Assembly: GCA_963816685.1 (NCBI GenBank)
Contig: CAWFMB010000033.1
Location: 76,363-140,362 of the forward strand
DNA from: CAVYUC01 sp963816685
GTDB lineage: Bacteria; Bacteroidota; Bacteroidia; Bacteroidales; Prolixibacteraceae
Direction of reading: 5' to 3'
Length of the DNA: 64,000 nt
This document shows positions 1 through 10,353 of the stretch, piece by piece. The position numbers and the translations under genes were made by a program. The notes under the pieces are model-generated. The model worked only from the letters and a program-made list of their open reading frames with translations, made no database searches and was not told the origin of the DNA. The stretch's first letter is position 1. Every line of letters begins with the position of its first letter.

Positions 1-788
1 GAATCAACAACATTTATCCTTGCAACTACTGAATTTATTTCGGCCGATTCACTAATTACATTGTTTGATAAATTCAGTTCTGACGGCGGCTCATTCATTT
101 TGTAAGCAACACTGACAATAAATTCAGCAGTGTCAGAAAAATCAGGAGAAATAACAATGTATTTCAACAGTCCGGTAAAATCATTTTCCGTTATACCGCT
201 CACTTGTTCAACCCCGGCAACATAAACCTTTGATCCTTCGGGAACATCAAAGCCGGCAATAAGATTTGCAGGGTTTCCCGCTGAATTCAGCGTTAAATAA
301 AAAGTATTGCCGTTGTATATCGTTTCACCGTATTGATTTGGTACAGTAAACTGCGACAAATTTGCAATGCCGGTTAATAAATGAGAAGAAAAAATATGAG
401 GGTCATCAAGGGAACCAACGATTCTGTTTATTCCAAATGTAATTGTATCTTTTGTTGAAACTACAAGATTTTCACTGTTATCAAAAATTTTGAATGTGAT
501 ATCCCCGGCAGGATCATTACTGTAAATCATAAGATACACAAAATATTCTCCCATAAAATCTTCATATTTTACAGAAGTAAAACCCCGGCATTCATCATCC
601 ACAAAGGCAGCAATAACATCATTTTCATCACCTGCGAAGTGTCCGTCGGTTGTTATTTTCCCGGTAACAGTCATTGAGTATTCATAATCGTGCGGGTTTA
701 ATTCCCAATTTGGTTGTGCAGCAACAGGTAAACCTGAAGCTGCCAACCAAACTATCAGAATTAAACTAAAAAAGCAATTTAATCTCAT
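1..788 (-). CDS. Secreted protein with probable cadherin-like repeat (partial, runs off left edge)
   Basis: An open minus-strand frame of 262 codons begins with ATG at 788 and is still open at base 1, so the C-terminus is missing. The first residues, MRLNCFFSLILIVWLAASG, form a Sec signal peptide ending near VAAQ. Residues of about 26-125 form a module starting PNWELNPHDYEYSMTVTGKI and containing DECRGF. The same type of module appears in the large secreted protein just upstream. At about residues 240-262 the text NVISESAEINSVVARINVVD has the look of the first strand of a cadherin-type repeat (E of the SEN/SES motif, then VV). The start lies 9 nt after the stop of the upstream giant gene, so the two are probably co-transcribed. 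Substrate or ligand cannot be told. A type IX sorting domain at the missing end is expected but not seen. Confidence 0.8.
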   Translation of the reverse strand, partial: MRLNCFFSLILIVWLAASGLPVAAQPNWELNPHDYEYSMTVTGKITTDGHFAGDENDVIAAFVDDECRGFTSVKYEDFMGEYFVYLMIYSNDPAGDITFKIFDNSENLVVSTKDTITFGINRIVGSLDDPHIFSSHLLTGIANLSQFTVPNQYGETIYNGNTFYLTLNSAGNPANLIAGFDVPEGSKVYVAGVEQVSGITENDFTGLLKYIVISPDFSDTAEFIVSVAYKMNEPPSELNLSNNVISESAEINSVVARINVVD

Positions 789-797
789 CTGTCCTGA

Positions 798-3700
798 CTA
801 TTTGGTTTTTGAGATTTTTACTGTTTCTACTGTATCATTTGTTACAGCCCTGACGTAATACATTCCGGCTGAAACAGTGCTTCCATTTTCGTTCGTTCCG
901 TTCCACGTTACCTGATTGTCACCGGCAGACGAATTTCCGCTAAAAATGCGTTTAACCAGTGCGCCAGATGTTGTAACGATATCAATTGATTTTACATTTA
1001 ATCCACCTGAATATTCTACAATCACCTCATCAGCGAATGGATTTGGATAACAACGTAAAGATGAATTCCTGTTAAATTCACCATTTCCGGTGATCAATCC
1101 TTTAATTGTTAGTATCTCTGGCTTACTGATTGTGCCGTAAACAGCATCGCGAACAAAAGGTTTTATTTCATTTATCAGATAAGAGTTCCCGGTTAACCCG
1201 TCGAACAATCTAAAGCTGATTTGCTGTCCAGGGTTATTGTTACTCACGCTCAAAAAGAACGGATTATATTCCAACCCTGCATAATTCATTGCCGGCACAA
1301 ATCCACGACATTCTCCATCAATAAAAGCCCCCAAAACACATTGACTGTTCACTTGCAATCCAGATTCACCTGCATCCAGCATTGCCACCATCGACAGATT
1401 GCCTTCAAACTGATTGAAATCAGTTTTCCAACCGGCAGGCGAAGATGGATTATCTGTAATCCAATCGTTTTTCAAGGTTGTGGAATTTGGATACAGCAGT
1501 TGTGATGCCGGTCCGTTGACCTTAATCATGTAACCTTCACCCGGGCGCATAACATCAAGTGTTCCGAGCCATCCTGTTCGTGAATCGTACATTGAAAACG
1601 AAGTCTGACTTTTCACAAGATCCGATTCTCCAGGCACAAAATTGCGCATTGCATCACTTACATCCATGGTTAAATCCGGTATATAACCAACATGGTTCCA
1701 CCCCTGCACCAAATCTATTGGATTTTCTTCAGGTACAAGGGAGGTTCCGCTGTAAACTATGGTATCCAGTTTACTTGAATACATTTGATACATCCTTTTA
1801 ATGCTGACTGAATCTATTCCTGAAGACCAGTTGCCGCTGTTGCCGCTGTACTGGCTGTAACTTCCTCCATGCGTTTTAATAATATCCTTGTTGGAAGGTT
1901 CAAGGGCCCAGAAAAAGTTATTCAGATTATAACGTAAAGGTGACAGTTTATTAAATGACACCCAATTCCAGCCTTCATTCAGAACAATATGTACGCGGGT
2001 GTTACCTGTTGATTCAAAAATTACAGGATCGATTGTTGTACCTAAAACATTATTATCCAGCAAAACAACATCCACCGGTGTAATATTATCCAAAATCTGT
2101 CCGCTACTTGCATCCCAAATCAGGAAATCCAATTCATCCCCGGGAGTTTTATTATCGCCGGCATTACCGTACACTGTTAAAAAAACAAGGTAAGAATCAA
2201 ACTCTTCGACATAACGTATATTTGATACTCCCCGAATTGAATCAGTTCCGTGTTTAAAAGCTGCAAGCATATCAAATTCATCAGTAGAGAAGATTCCGTC
2301 AATCTTTACTTTTCCAACAATGTTCATCGTATTTTCAAAACGTGACGGATCAATTACCCAGTTTGGTGGTTTCTTGTAAACTCTTAGAGTAAGCTGTAGT
2401 TTTTCGTCGAAACCATTCTCTGTTCGCAATATGATATCATGGTTATAATCTCCGATATTTAGAGCTGGATTCACAGTGAATGTGATTTCCATCGTCGATT
2501 CAGGATTTATAACTCCTGAAGAAGGAGAAACTGTCAACCAAACCGGCAGATTAATGATTTCGAATCCCACCTGCTTGCCTCCAGTATTTTTAATTGAAGA
2601 GACAAACTGGAGCGGTTCATAAACCTCTTTTGAGAAATAGCGTCTTTCATCTTCCCACCGCACCTGATTCCGGTGAACATAAGCTGTCCAGGTTACCGGG
2701 GAAGCGAGGCGGTTGCCATATTTATCCTCAATACCTTCAACTGTAATTTCAACAATATTCTTTTCGAGTTGTGGATAAAGGTAAGATTTAGGGTTGATTA
2801 CTATTGCATCTTCTGATGCAACAAAATCATAGGCAATCGGTTGTACCGGACGCACATCCTTCATGTTTGGCGCATCTGATGAATATGCATTACCAACATG
2901 CGCAACTGCATCCAATGCATTTGCATCATTTACAAAATTCTCCAGTGAAGGTTCCTGTTGAATAACGCCAAGGTTATCTTCATAATAACCTTCGAATGGA
3001 ATATACACCTTCAATCCCATTTCATTTCCGGCAAGTTTTGAATTCATATCAAGCCGTATCTGTTCAGTTGATTTTGCAAGATCCCATAAACGGAATTCAT
3101 CCAATTTTCCTGAATAATTCCAGTCTTCGCCGCTTCCATTGATGTTATCCCATTTGCGAACGCCAAGGTACATGTGTGCACCTGCGATACCGCCCATAAT
3201 GGTATTTTCATTTTCATTCTGTGGTTCACCATCTATAAAAGAAGTTACATTTCCGCGTCGCCTGACGACAAGGGCAAAATGATGCCAGCTATCATCAAAA
3301 TAATCGTTTGTAACTGCTTCATAAACATACCCCCTGCTTGAAACCCAGATTTTACCATCGGGAGTTGCAAAAATGCTGAATGTTTTGTTCATCAGGTTTA
3401 AACCTTCATTTCCATCTCCTTTTTGATTTGAAAAGAGACAAACAGTATCTGACGGGTTATCATCTTTGAACCAAAATTCAATGGTGTAATCCATTTCAGG
3501 GATAATCGCAAAATACGCGGTAAACATGTCGATGTAATTATTTCCTGAGAAATCCCATGATAATCCACCCGGATAAGCTCCCCATTCGGCAAAAACATCC
3601 ATATGCCGGTTGGCAGCTTTATCAACTGCCAAATCACCAAATGCTTCGTTGGCAGGCCAGTAGCCGTACAGCCCTACTTCATTTCCTGAAAGCGCAGTAT

Positions 3701-6700
3701 ATTGCTGAACATAAATATCCTCCAGAGAAATGAATTTAGACCAGATTCTCAGCTCATGAATACTTCCGTTGAAATGGCCTCCACCTGATTCGGCTGATTT
3801 ACCGATGTAAATTTTACCTGAATTGTTAAAGGAAACATTTGTGTTTTTTGCTTCGAGTATAATTTTATCATTCTGATAGATATACAAATCACCTCTTTCG
3901 TAGTCGAAAACATATGCCATATGTTGCCATGCTTCTGCCGGAACAGTAGAACTGAACTGGAAAGGAACACTGAATTCAACATTTCCAACTTTGAAGTAGG
4001 TTTCATACCGGTCATTTAATCCGATTTCAATACTGTTTGCAGGATCATTGCCTTGTGAAAAGATAACAGAATTGCTATAACTTTCAGGCTGAATCCAGAA
4101 TTCAATTGTAAAAGATTTATCGTTAAATGAGAGTCCTTCCGAAATTGTAGTATAATCTGTGGCTCCATTGAAATAAAGATAAGCTTCATGCTTAAGCTGA
4201 TAATAGTTCAATGTTCCTTTAATATCAAAATTGAATTGATTCAATAGTCCACCTTCAATCGGTTCATTGAACTGAATACTGATGTTTTCATCAATGTTCA
4301 GGATTCCATCGGCAGGTTGAGGTGTTCCAAACACCTGGGGACGCTGACCATCCAGTATTCCGTGCAGAATTAATGATTCATTTTCGGAGCCGTCGGAACA
4401 AACTGATACACCACGGATATCATATTCCCTGTCTTTTAAACCTGTCATATCCCAATCGAATGTAACAAAAGGTTGATTGTTTATTGACAAAGTATCGGGG
4501 ATATCATCCTTATTGGCCAATGCTGCATCATTTACAAAATATTTCACCGGTACCCAAATGCTTCCGGAGGAAGGTTTGAATTCAAACCTGAAACTTTCAA
4601 AAGAGTTATATTCAAGATTATAACCTCCCAACCGAACTGTAATTGTATCATTATCCCTTACATTTACCACAAAATTATCCAGTGGTTCAAGTACTTCCAC
4701 ATTTGTACAGGCAGGTTGAAAATGGGCAGAAATATAAACCGTATCAGAAATATCGGCCATAAAATCTGTTGGGTCATACTGACATGTGGAATGAATAACA
4801 ATTCCAATACTGTCATAATCCATAATCGCCGGATTTGTTGGTTGAATGGAAAGTAATTTTGTAATACTTTCATTTGCTGGTATTAAAACCGTTTGATTTG
4901 GTGCACCACCATCAATTTTAACTGCAGCGCCATATGGATTTGATTTGGCAACAACATTAAGTGTGTACCATTGATCATCTTCGCTTTCAGTATTATTTGC
5001 AAGTTTCAGATTAAAGAAAGCCTTATCTGTAACCGGCACACCGAATACTTCTGCAGGCTCTGCTGTAATTTCAGGATTCTCACGTTGAAGTGTTGGTTTG
5101 TGCAGTACGATGGTATCTCCCTGGTCATCCCGGTAAAAAAATGTGTGTTCCAAATCCTGGAACGGACACATGGTTTGCCCGCCAAGAGTAGAGAATATCG
5201 GACTTGAAATATCAAAACTTGAGACACGGATGTCTCCCGGACTAAATAATTCTCCCTGCTCTGTAACGTCATCCTTGAAGCTTACATAAGGAATATAAGA
5301 TAATCCGGCAGCAACAGCCATAGTTGCAGCTCCGGCAATGATTGGAATTCCACCACCTGCACTGTATGATGCGGAGGCAGCTACTGCAATTGCTCCACCC
5401 ACCAGCGCAACTCCCTGTCCAAGAATGCCAAAATCAAAATTAGCCGGTAATGAAAGTTTGGTTTCTTCCAAAATATTGGCATTATATACGCCATTGGCTG
5501 GCCGCCGGAAAACATTCAAACTGTAATAATCACCAACATCACCATCCTGCAAAACATATCCATATGACATGGTTTCAGTGAAACCTTCGCCAACCGCAAC
5601 TCCAAGTGCATGGGATATACTCAACTCCCCGGTAGCTACTATCCCGGTTTTATTAAATGTAAATCCGACCGAACCCTGTGCACCAAAATGCATGTTTTTG
5701 GTTCGCGCTTCTTCCTTGTTGTAGGTAATTGTTTGGACTTCACTTCTGCTTATGGCTCCAACAGCGCCGTCAAACGAAATATTACGTTCAAGAACGTCTT
5801 CTTCAATCGCCAAAGCTTTTTCTGTTTCATTTAATCGAATTGCATCAATCCAGATTCCTATTTGATCATTATAGTACCGAATGGAATCATTTTCATAAAT
5901 AGTATCATTTAAAATATTATTTAAATCTTCAATAGTTTGCATCTCGGGATGAAAGGAATAAGTTAAAAGGCTGTCATCATCCGTCATTTTATAATACCCG
6001 TTAACGATGGTATCACCTGCTGTAATTTCCACTTCATAACTGTGAGCAATTCCATACCTTAAATCGGAAGCATTGATATGACTTGTATATTTTAAAGTAC
6101 CGTCCGTGCGTTTTGAAGTAAGAAAGAGGTTGTTTCTCCTGCTTTCCAGTTCAGGCAGCAACTTATTCAGAACGTGTGCCTGTGTATAATTGAAATAGGT
6201 ATCTGAATTATCGGGGTTCATAATAAATCCTTCAACAATCCCTAAAGTATATTCAGTACCGTCCAGTTCGGCGCTGCCAAGGGCAATAATTCCATTTGCA
6301 TCGGCAAGCGTTTTTGGAACAATTTTTAAGTTATCTGTTTCACCATAGAAATAATTATAACTTTTACCAATGTAAATATCGCCCATTGAACCTACTACTC
6401 CCGGGTCAGAACTTGTTTCAATTCTTTCAGTAAATTCATAGGTTTGCACATATTCACCACTTTCATTTACAGTTGTAGAAAATGACAAACCTGTTTTTCC
6501 TGAATTCTTAGTATCGGTTTTTACCACCGGACCGGCCAATCCGCCACCTGCCGCCACTTCAACACCAAGCAGAATTTCAGCTCCAAATCCCGAACCATTA
6601 TCGAAGTCAGTAGAATAGCTTGAGCTTACAGAATAACTAGAACCTTTCTCAACATATGCAAATGAACCTGAACCAGGAGGATCACGCAAAATAATCTCCG

Positions 6701-9395
6701 GCACTTCGGGACCTTCAGTATAGAAATTATTTCCTTTGGGCCGCTGTCCGATAATATAGCCCCTGAATAATTTGCCGTCAGGTTCCCATGAGAACGTATT
6801 CCCGTCGATAGTGACATTGATCTGCATTGTTTTAGTGAAAGAGGTCATATCCTGCTCACTTTTGGTAATATTCGGAATGCCCGTCTTAAAAGTATCGACC
6901 ACTACCCCATCCATATCCGGAGTAAGATTATATGTTTTAACGTTTTCAGCTATGGCCAAATCGTTAATTATCTTAATTTCTGCCTCTTTAATGGATTGAC
7001 GTGTTTTATCATTTGTATCGAAATTGGTGTAAGATTCAAATACTGAAATTTTGGGTGAATAATCCTTATTCATTTTAAAAACAGGATATTTAAAATTATC
7101 AGCAACTACAATAGTTGCTGAGGTTGCATCAACAGGATTTGTGAATTGAATTTCCTTTTCACCATAAAAAACAACAGTATCATTTGTATTTGTCACATCA
7201 ATTTCTGGCGGGGTTTGATAGATGTAATTTAGTTTAATATGATAATCCAGTGAATCAAGAAGGTGACCTTCTTCATCGTACAAATACTCCTTTTTCAGGG
7301 GTGGATTTGTAGAAAGATCAACTACACGGTTCCCAAAGAAATTTTTGACATCATTGGCCAAATCATTATCAACATCTATCTCTACAATGGAGAATTTCTC
7401 GGGGATTAATTTAGCTACAAATTCTCCGGTTGCCGGATTGGTATAAATCTTTGTTTCAATATCAAATCGTTCAGAATAATGTACAATATCTTCGTAGGTC
7501 CTGTCATTTGAATTATCAATTTCTGTAACGATTGAATATGCGACAGTATCTTTACCAACATCATTTTCAATATTTTTGTTGTCAAAAGTTAACTCAGGAT
7601 TTGCACTGCTGTGATCAAGAGTTATAGTCGCTTTTCCTATATTATTTTCTGATTGTCCAAACCCAAACGGGATTTCATTGCTGCTTGTTCCACCAATTAC
7701 ACGACCAACCACAGTTATTAAAGTTGTATCGCTAAAAGGTTTTCCGAAAGTTAAATTTTGATTGAAATTGTGCCGGACAACTGAATCAGGATTTGATTCA
7801 TCAATTGGCCAGCGGCCTCCAAAATCGAAGGAATGCCCATCCTTTTCAACACTAATAAAATGATACCCGATTGGAACCTGAATCTCAAACAGACCTTTTT
7901 CATTTGTGGATTCCGGTTTTGTATCAGGGCCAAAAACCGGTTCACCATCAATTAATATTTTTACGTTCTTAACACCAAGAGTAGTATTTCTATACACAAC
8001 AGATCCATTAACATTGAAAGATGAAATATCAATAAAATTAATGTTGTTATGAACTACTGCATCTTCGCTTAGAAACAATATCTTATATCCGGGGTCAAAT
8101 TCATGCGGTGCAAGCAAAGGAGTAAATTTATATGCCGAACCATCTGTAAGAAAGGGCACTCCCGCAATAATGTAATTACCTTCTTCATCAGTATACGCCC
8201 TGTTTCCCAACTGTTGTTTTTCAGGCACCAAATCAGACCAGGCTACATTTCCTCCTGTAAAATCACCATGGTTTTCATTAAAGTTTGAACCTGACTTGGA
8301 AATATCATAAATTCGCTCTCCAAAACCTTCATTTATTCTTAAATAAACATAAAAACCATTTTCCTTACCCAGCAAATACCGGTTATAATCGCGTAATATT
8401 TCTTCTTCCCCGAGTGCTCTTTTCCAGATTCGAACTTCATCGATATTTCCTGAGAAATAGGAAGAAGCAGATTTCCCAAGATACATAGCTGTATCGCTGG
8501 CGGTTATGGTGTTTGTAATTTTATTTTTGGCTAATAACAATGTGTCGATGACCTGTCCCTGACCGTTTAAAGTTTTGTCAGGAATATATATCCAGGCTGA
8601 ATCTCCATTATATACAGCAGAAATATGAATAAAAGTATCAATTGGAACTACATACGGCATTTCCACTGTTTCATTTCCTACTTTAAATATGAATTTTTGA
8701 CTTTTATAATCCAATGCAAAATTTGAATATTTCTCAAATACTCCTGCATCGGCAGTTGATGAAAATTTCAAATAGGCCTGAAATGTAAAACCATCAGAAA
8801 AATCAACATCATTTTTCTGCGGAATATGAATATAAGAGGAACCTGAAAAACTTAGACTTTTTGCAGGCACCTCATCTTCAGTAGAAGCAGATATTTGAAC
8901 ATTTTTTACACCGTTACCACCACTAAAACTTACACGTCCGGTAATTGTTGCAAGCGGGGTACGAAAACCAATACCTTCAATTTTGGTATAACCAGTCCGT
9001 TGTTCTCCCGGAATTCCAACAGCAATAACAGTATACTTATATATTTCATTTGCCTCAGCATAAAAATCTTCCCATTTCCTCCCACTTGCATCAACATTAT
9101 CAACCCAGACAGAATCCGTTTCATTTAATTTTTTACGGAATATTTCAAAATGATCAATTAAGCTGGTATTATTTGAAACTTCCCAGCGAATTTGAATCTG
9201 ATCAGCAAAATATCCTTTTGAAGCGAATAATTCACCGGGAAAGGTTTTATCCATGTACAATGCATTATATGGAAAACCAACCTGTAGTTTGATGTTGTTC
9301 CCGCCGGCATAAATATACGGGATAGCAGATCCGACATTGAAAGTAACTGACTTATCAGAAAGTTCTTTCCTGGCCGCCACATTTGCCGTCATCAC
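798..9395 (-). CDS. Giant LamG-rich surface protein with type IX secretion sorting domain
   Basis: This protein has 2,865 residues from the first in-frame start codon (GTG). A fibronectin type III-like fold (about 45-130) is followed by a LamG/concanavalin-like domain (about 175-335) set inside a carboxypeptidase-regulatory-like domain (GRVSFSGGNGVKNV ... TDEEGNYIIAGVPF). A second regulatory-like domain lies near 460-530. A Gly/Ala-rich hydrophobic stretch lies at about 1319-1372. Two more LamG domains lie at about 1745-1895 and 1940-2118, each ending in a signature such as ELRIWSKF or EFRLWDLA. A PNWVIDPSRFENTMNI module sits near 2343 and a related one near 2650. The last ~85 residues (CYPNPFADEV ... 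GMYYVRAV) are a type IX sorting domain, so the product is expected to be exported and attached to the surface. The signal peptide is present just upstream but in another frame. Likely role: adhesion or glycan binding (inference from LamG). Confidence 0.9.
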   Translation of the reverse strand: MMTANVAARKELSDKSVTFNVGSAIPYIYAGGNNIKLQVGFPYNALYMDKTFPGELFASKGYFADQIQIRWEVSNNTSLIDHFEIFRKKLNETDSVWVDNVDASGRKWEDFYAEANEIYKYTVIAVGIPGEQRTGYTKIEGIGFRTPLATITGRVSFSGGNGVKNVQISASTEDEVPAKSLSFSGSSYIHIPQKNDVDFSDGFTFQAYLKFSSTADAGVFEKYSNFALDYKSQKFIFKVGNETVEMPYVVPIDTFIHISAVYNGDSAWIYIPDKTLNGQGQVIDTLLLAKNKITNTITASDTAMYLGKSASSYFSGNIDEVRIWKRALGEEEILRDYNRYLLGKENGFYVYLRINEGFGERIYDISKSGSNFNENHGDFTGGNVAWSDLVPEKQQLGNRAYTDEEGNYIIAGVPFLTDGSAYKFTPLLAPHEFDPGYKILFLSEDAVVHNNINFIDISSFNVNGSVVYRNTTLGVKNVKILIDGEPVFGPDTKPESTNEKGLFEIQVPIGYHFISVEKDGHSFDFGGRWPIDESNPDSVVRHNFNQNLTFGKPFSDTTLITVVGRVIGGTSSNEIPFGFGQSENNIGKATITLDHSSANPELTFDNKNIENDVGKDTVAYSIVTEIDNSNDRTYEDIVHYSERFDIETKIYTNPATGEFVAKLIPEKFSIVEIDVDNDLANDVKNFFGNRVVDLSTNPPLKKEYLYDEEGHLLDSLDYHIKLNYIYQTPPEIDVTNTNDTVVFYGEKEIQFTNPVDATSATIVVADNFKYPVFKMNKDYSPKISVFESYTNFDTNDKTRQSIKEAEIKIINDLAIAENVKTYNLTPDMDGVVVDTFKTGIPNITKSEQDMTSFTKTMQINVTIDGNTFSWEPDGKLFRGYIIGQRPKGNNFYTEGPEVPEIILRDPPGSGSFAYVEKGSSYSVSSSYSTDFDNGSGFGAEILLGVEVAAGGGLAGPVVKTDTKNSGKTGLSFSTTVNESGEYVQTYEFTERIETSSDPGVVGSMGDIYIGKSYNYFYGETDNLKIVPKTLADANGIIALGSAELDGTEYTLGIVEGFIMNPDNSDTYFNYTQAHVLNKLLPELESRRNNLFLTSKRTDGTLKYTSHINASDLRYGIAHSYEVEITAGDTIVNGYYKMTDDDSLLTYSFHPEMQTIEDLNNILNDTIYENDSIRYYNDQIGIWIDAIRLNETEKALAIEEDVLERNISFDGAVGAISRSEVQTITYNKEEARTKNMHFGAQGSVGFTFNKTGIVATGELSISHALGVAVGEGFTETMSYGYVLQDGDVGDYYSLNVFRRPANGVYNANILEETKLSLPANFDFGILGQGVALVGGAIAVAASASYSAGGGIPIIAGAATMAVAAGLSYIPYVSFKDDVTEQGELFSPGDIRVSSFDISSPIFSTLGGQTMCPFQDLEHTFFYRDDQGDTIVLHKPTLQRENPEITAEPAEVFGVPVTDKAFFNLKLANNTESEDDQWYTLNVVAKSNPYGAAVKIDGGAPNQTVLIPANESITKLLSIQPTNPAIMDYDSIGIVIHSTCQYDPTDFMADISDTVYISAHFQPACTNVEVLEPLDNFVVNVRDNDTITVRLGGYNLEYNSFESFRFEFKPSSGSIWVPVKYFVNDAALANKDDIPDTLSINNQPFVTFDWDMTGLKDREYDIRGVSVCSDGSENESLILHGILDGQRPQVFGTPQPADGILNIDENISIQFNEPIEGGLLNQFNFDIKGTLNYYQLKHEAYLYFNGATDYTTISEGLSFNDKSFTIEFWIQPESYSNSVIFSQGNDPANSIEIGLNDRYETYFKVGNVEFSVPFQFSSTVPAEAWQHMAYVFDYERGDLYIYQNDKIILEAKNTNVSFNNSGKIYIGKSAESGGGHFNGSIHELRIWSKFISLEDIYVQQYTALSGNEVGLYGYWPANEAFGDLAVDKAANRHMDVFAEWGAYPGGLSWDFSGNNYIDMFTAYFAIIPEMDYTIEFWFKDDNPSDTVCLFSNQKGDGNEGLNLMNKTFSIFATPDGKIWVSSRGYVYEAVTNDYFDDSWHHFALVVRRRGNVTSFIDGEPQNENENTIMGGIAGAHMYLGVRKWDNINGSGEDWNYSGKLDEFRLWDLAKSTEQIRLDMNSKLAGNEMGLKVYIPFEGYYEDNLGVIQQEPSLENFVNDANALDAVAHVGNAYSSDAPNMKDVRPVQPIAYDFVASEDAIVINPKSYLYPQLEKNIVEITVEGIEDKYGNRLASPVTWTAYVHRNQVRWEDERRYFSKEVYEPLQFVSSIKNTGGKQVGFEIINLPVWLTVSPSSGVINPESTMEITFTVNPALNIGDYNHDIILRTENGFDEKLQLTLRVYKKPPNWVIDPSRFENTMNIVGKVKIDGIFSTDEFDMLAAFKHGTDSIRGVSNIRYVEEFDSYLVFLTVYGNAGDNKTPGDELDFLIWDASSGQILDNITPVDVVLLDNNVLGTTIDPVIFESTGNTRVHIVLNEGWNWVSFNKLSPLRYNLNNFFWALEPSNKDIIKTHGGSYSQYSGNSGNWSSGIDSVSIKRMYQMYSSKLDTIVYSGTSLVPEENPIDLVQGWNHVGYIPDLTMDVSDAMRNFVPGESDLVKSQTSFSMYDSRTGWLGTLDVMRPGEGYMIKVNGPASQLLYPNSTTLKNDWITDNPSSPAGWKTDFNQFEGNLSMVAMLDAGESGLQVNSQCVLGAFIDGECRGFVPAMNYAGLEYNPFFLSVSNNNPGQQISFRLFDGLTGNSYLINEIKPFVRDAVYGTISKPEILTIKGLITGNGEFNRNSSLRCYPNPFADEVIVEYSGGLNVKSIDIVTTSGALVKRIFSGNSSAGDNQVTWNGTNENGSTVSAGMYYVRAVTNDTVETVKISKTK

Positions 9396-9468
9396 AGGGG
9401 ATGAAACCTGCGCTTCAGTAGAAATGAAACAACCATATTGTTATCAGTAATAACAGTAACCTTTTCAT
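9396..9468 (-). other. Out-of-frame signal peptide of the giant surface protein (frameshift)
   Basis: An ATG at 9468 encodes MKRLLLLLITIWLFHFY and then a stop at 9415. This is a typical Sec signal peptide core. The giant gene's own frame is open up to 9440 and reads STEAQVSSPV before its first GTG. Removing one T from the TTT run around 9427-9430 (read on the minus strand) joins the two into MKRLLLLLITIWLFISTEAQ, with a good cleavage site. The gene therefore carries a one-base frameshift, either real or a sequence error. Confidence 0.75.
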
Positions 9469-9480
9469 ATCTTGTTACTG

Positions 9481-10353
9481 TTAGTATTTGATAATAAAAA
9501 TTACATTAGCATTTTTAGGCCTGGTCTCATTACCACCCGAATTATTTATACTTAAGGAATGTGTGTGAGCTCCTGCCGCATCGGTAGTATGCCCGGTATC
9601 ATCATGAGATCCGTCAGCACCAGGGGAACCGTTTGTCTCAAAACCCCGTGTTCCAAAATTATGACTGTGGTTGCCGGCGGAATTAGCAGTTCCTGTATGA
9701 TTATGACTGAAAAACTGGTCTGTTTGATATGAGCCCACAGCATCACCGGTGTTTCCGTTACTATTTTTAGCGGTTCTTGAGGCAGCATCAGGATCAATTC
9801 CTGCACCGTCATTCACTCCTCTTAAAAAATAACCTCTTAAATCAGGTACTCTGAAATTACCGCCATCATCTCCCCATGCAGTACCAATGGCACTGTATAA
9901 TGCTCCATACATGCCTGTTGTTGCATAAGATGCACCATCGCAGTAGAGCCAACCAACAGGAATTTTATTTTTCGGCCCGGCAAAAGGCATAATTGTTCCT
10001 GCCGGAACACCATTATCGGCGGCTTTTGCAAAAGGAACAGTATTAAATTTATTATCATATATAGTCGTCCCGTCAACTTCAACCTTCAGGTTGTCGCTTA
10101 AATTGGCAAAAACAAGATTATTAAAATCAGTGGTATTTACAGAACCTATAGTAGCACTGAATACTCCGAAGTTATCGGTTGGAATATTTTGAGTTTCTGA
10201 AAATGAGCCAATTGTAAACACTACTGAGATTGTTTGATTGGCTATTGCATTTCCCTGAGGGTCACGGGCAATTCCCTGGAATCCTATCCCATTTTGTGCA
10301 TATAATGCAACACTAAAAAATACAAATACATAAAGTAAAATTACTGATTTCAT
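9481..10353 (-). CDS. Exported phage tail collar domain protein
   Basis: The chosen start gives MKSVILLYVFVFFSVALYAQ, a clear Sec signal peptide; a longer frame upstream to 10410 would bury it. Mature residues of about 20-120 form a small beta-rich domain found in Bacteroidota fibre-like proteins (GFQGIARDPQGNAI ... FNTVPFAKAA). From about residue 125 the sequence matches a phage tail collar domain: GTIMPFAG, PVGWLYCDG, FRVPDLRGYFLRGVN, the His-rich SHNHTGTANSAGNHSHN, and the usual ending ANVIFIIKY. The gene lies 12 nt upstream of the giant protein's real ATG, so it is probably the first gene of the surface operon. Role in a cell-surface fibre is inference. It has no neighbouring phage genes, so it is a domesticated domain rather than prophage. 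Confidence 0.85.
   Translation of the reverse strand: MKSVILLYVFVFFSVALYAQNGIGFQGIARDPQGNAIANQTISVVFTIGSFSETQNIPTDNFGVFSATIGSVNTTDFNNLVFANLSDNLKVEVDGTTIYDNKFNTVPFAKAADNGVPAGTIMPFAGPKNKIPVGWLYCDGASYATTGMYGALYSAIGTAWGDDGGNFRVPDLRGYFLRGVNDGAGIDPDAASRTAKNSNGNTGDAVGSYQTDQFFSHNHTGTANSAGNHSHNFGTRGFETNGSPGADGSHDDTGHTTDAAGAHTHSLSINNSGGNETRPKNANVIFIIKY

Noticed and set aside
9481..10353. Prophage remnant because of the phage tail collar domain
   Set aside because: The protein has a Sec signal peptide, a Bacteroidota-type N-terminal domain and no other phage gene nearby.
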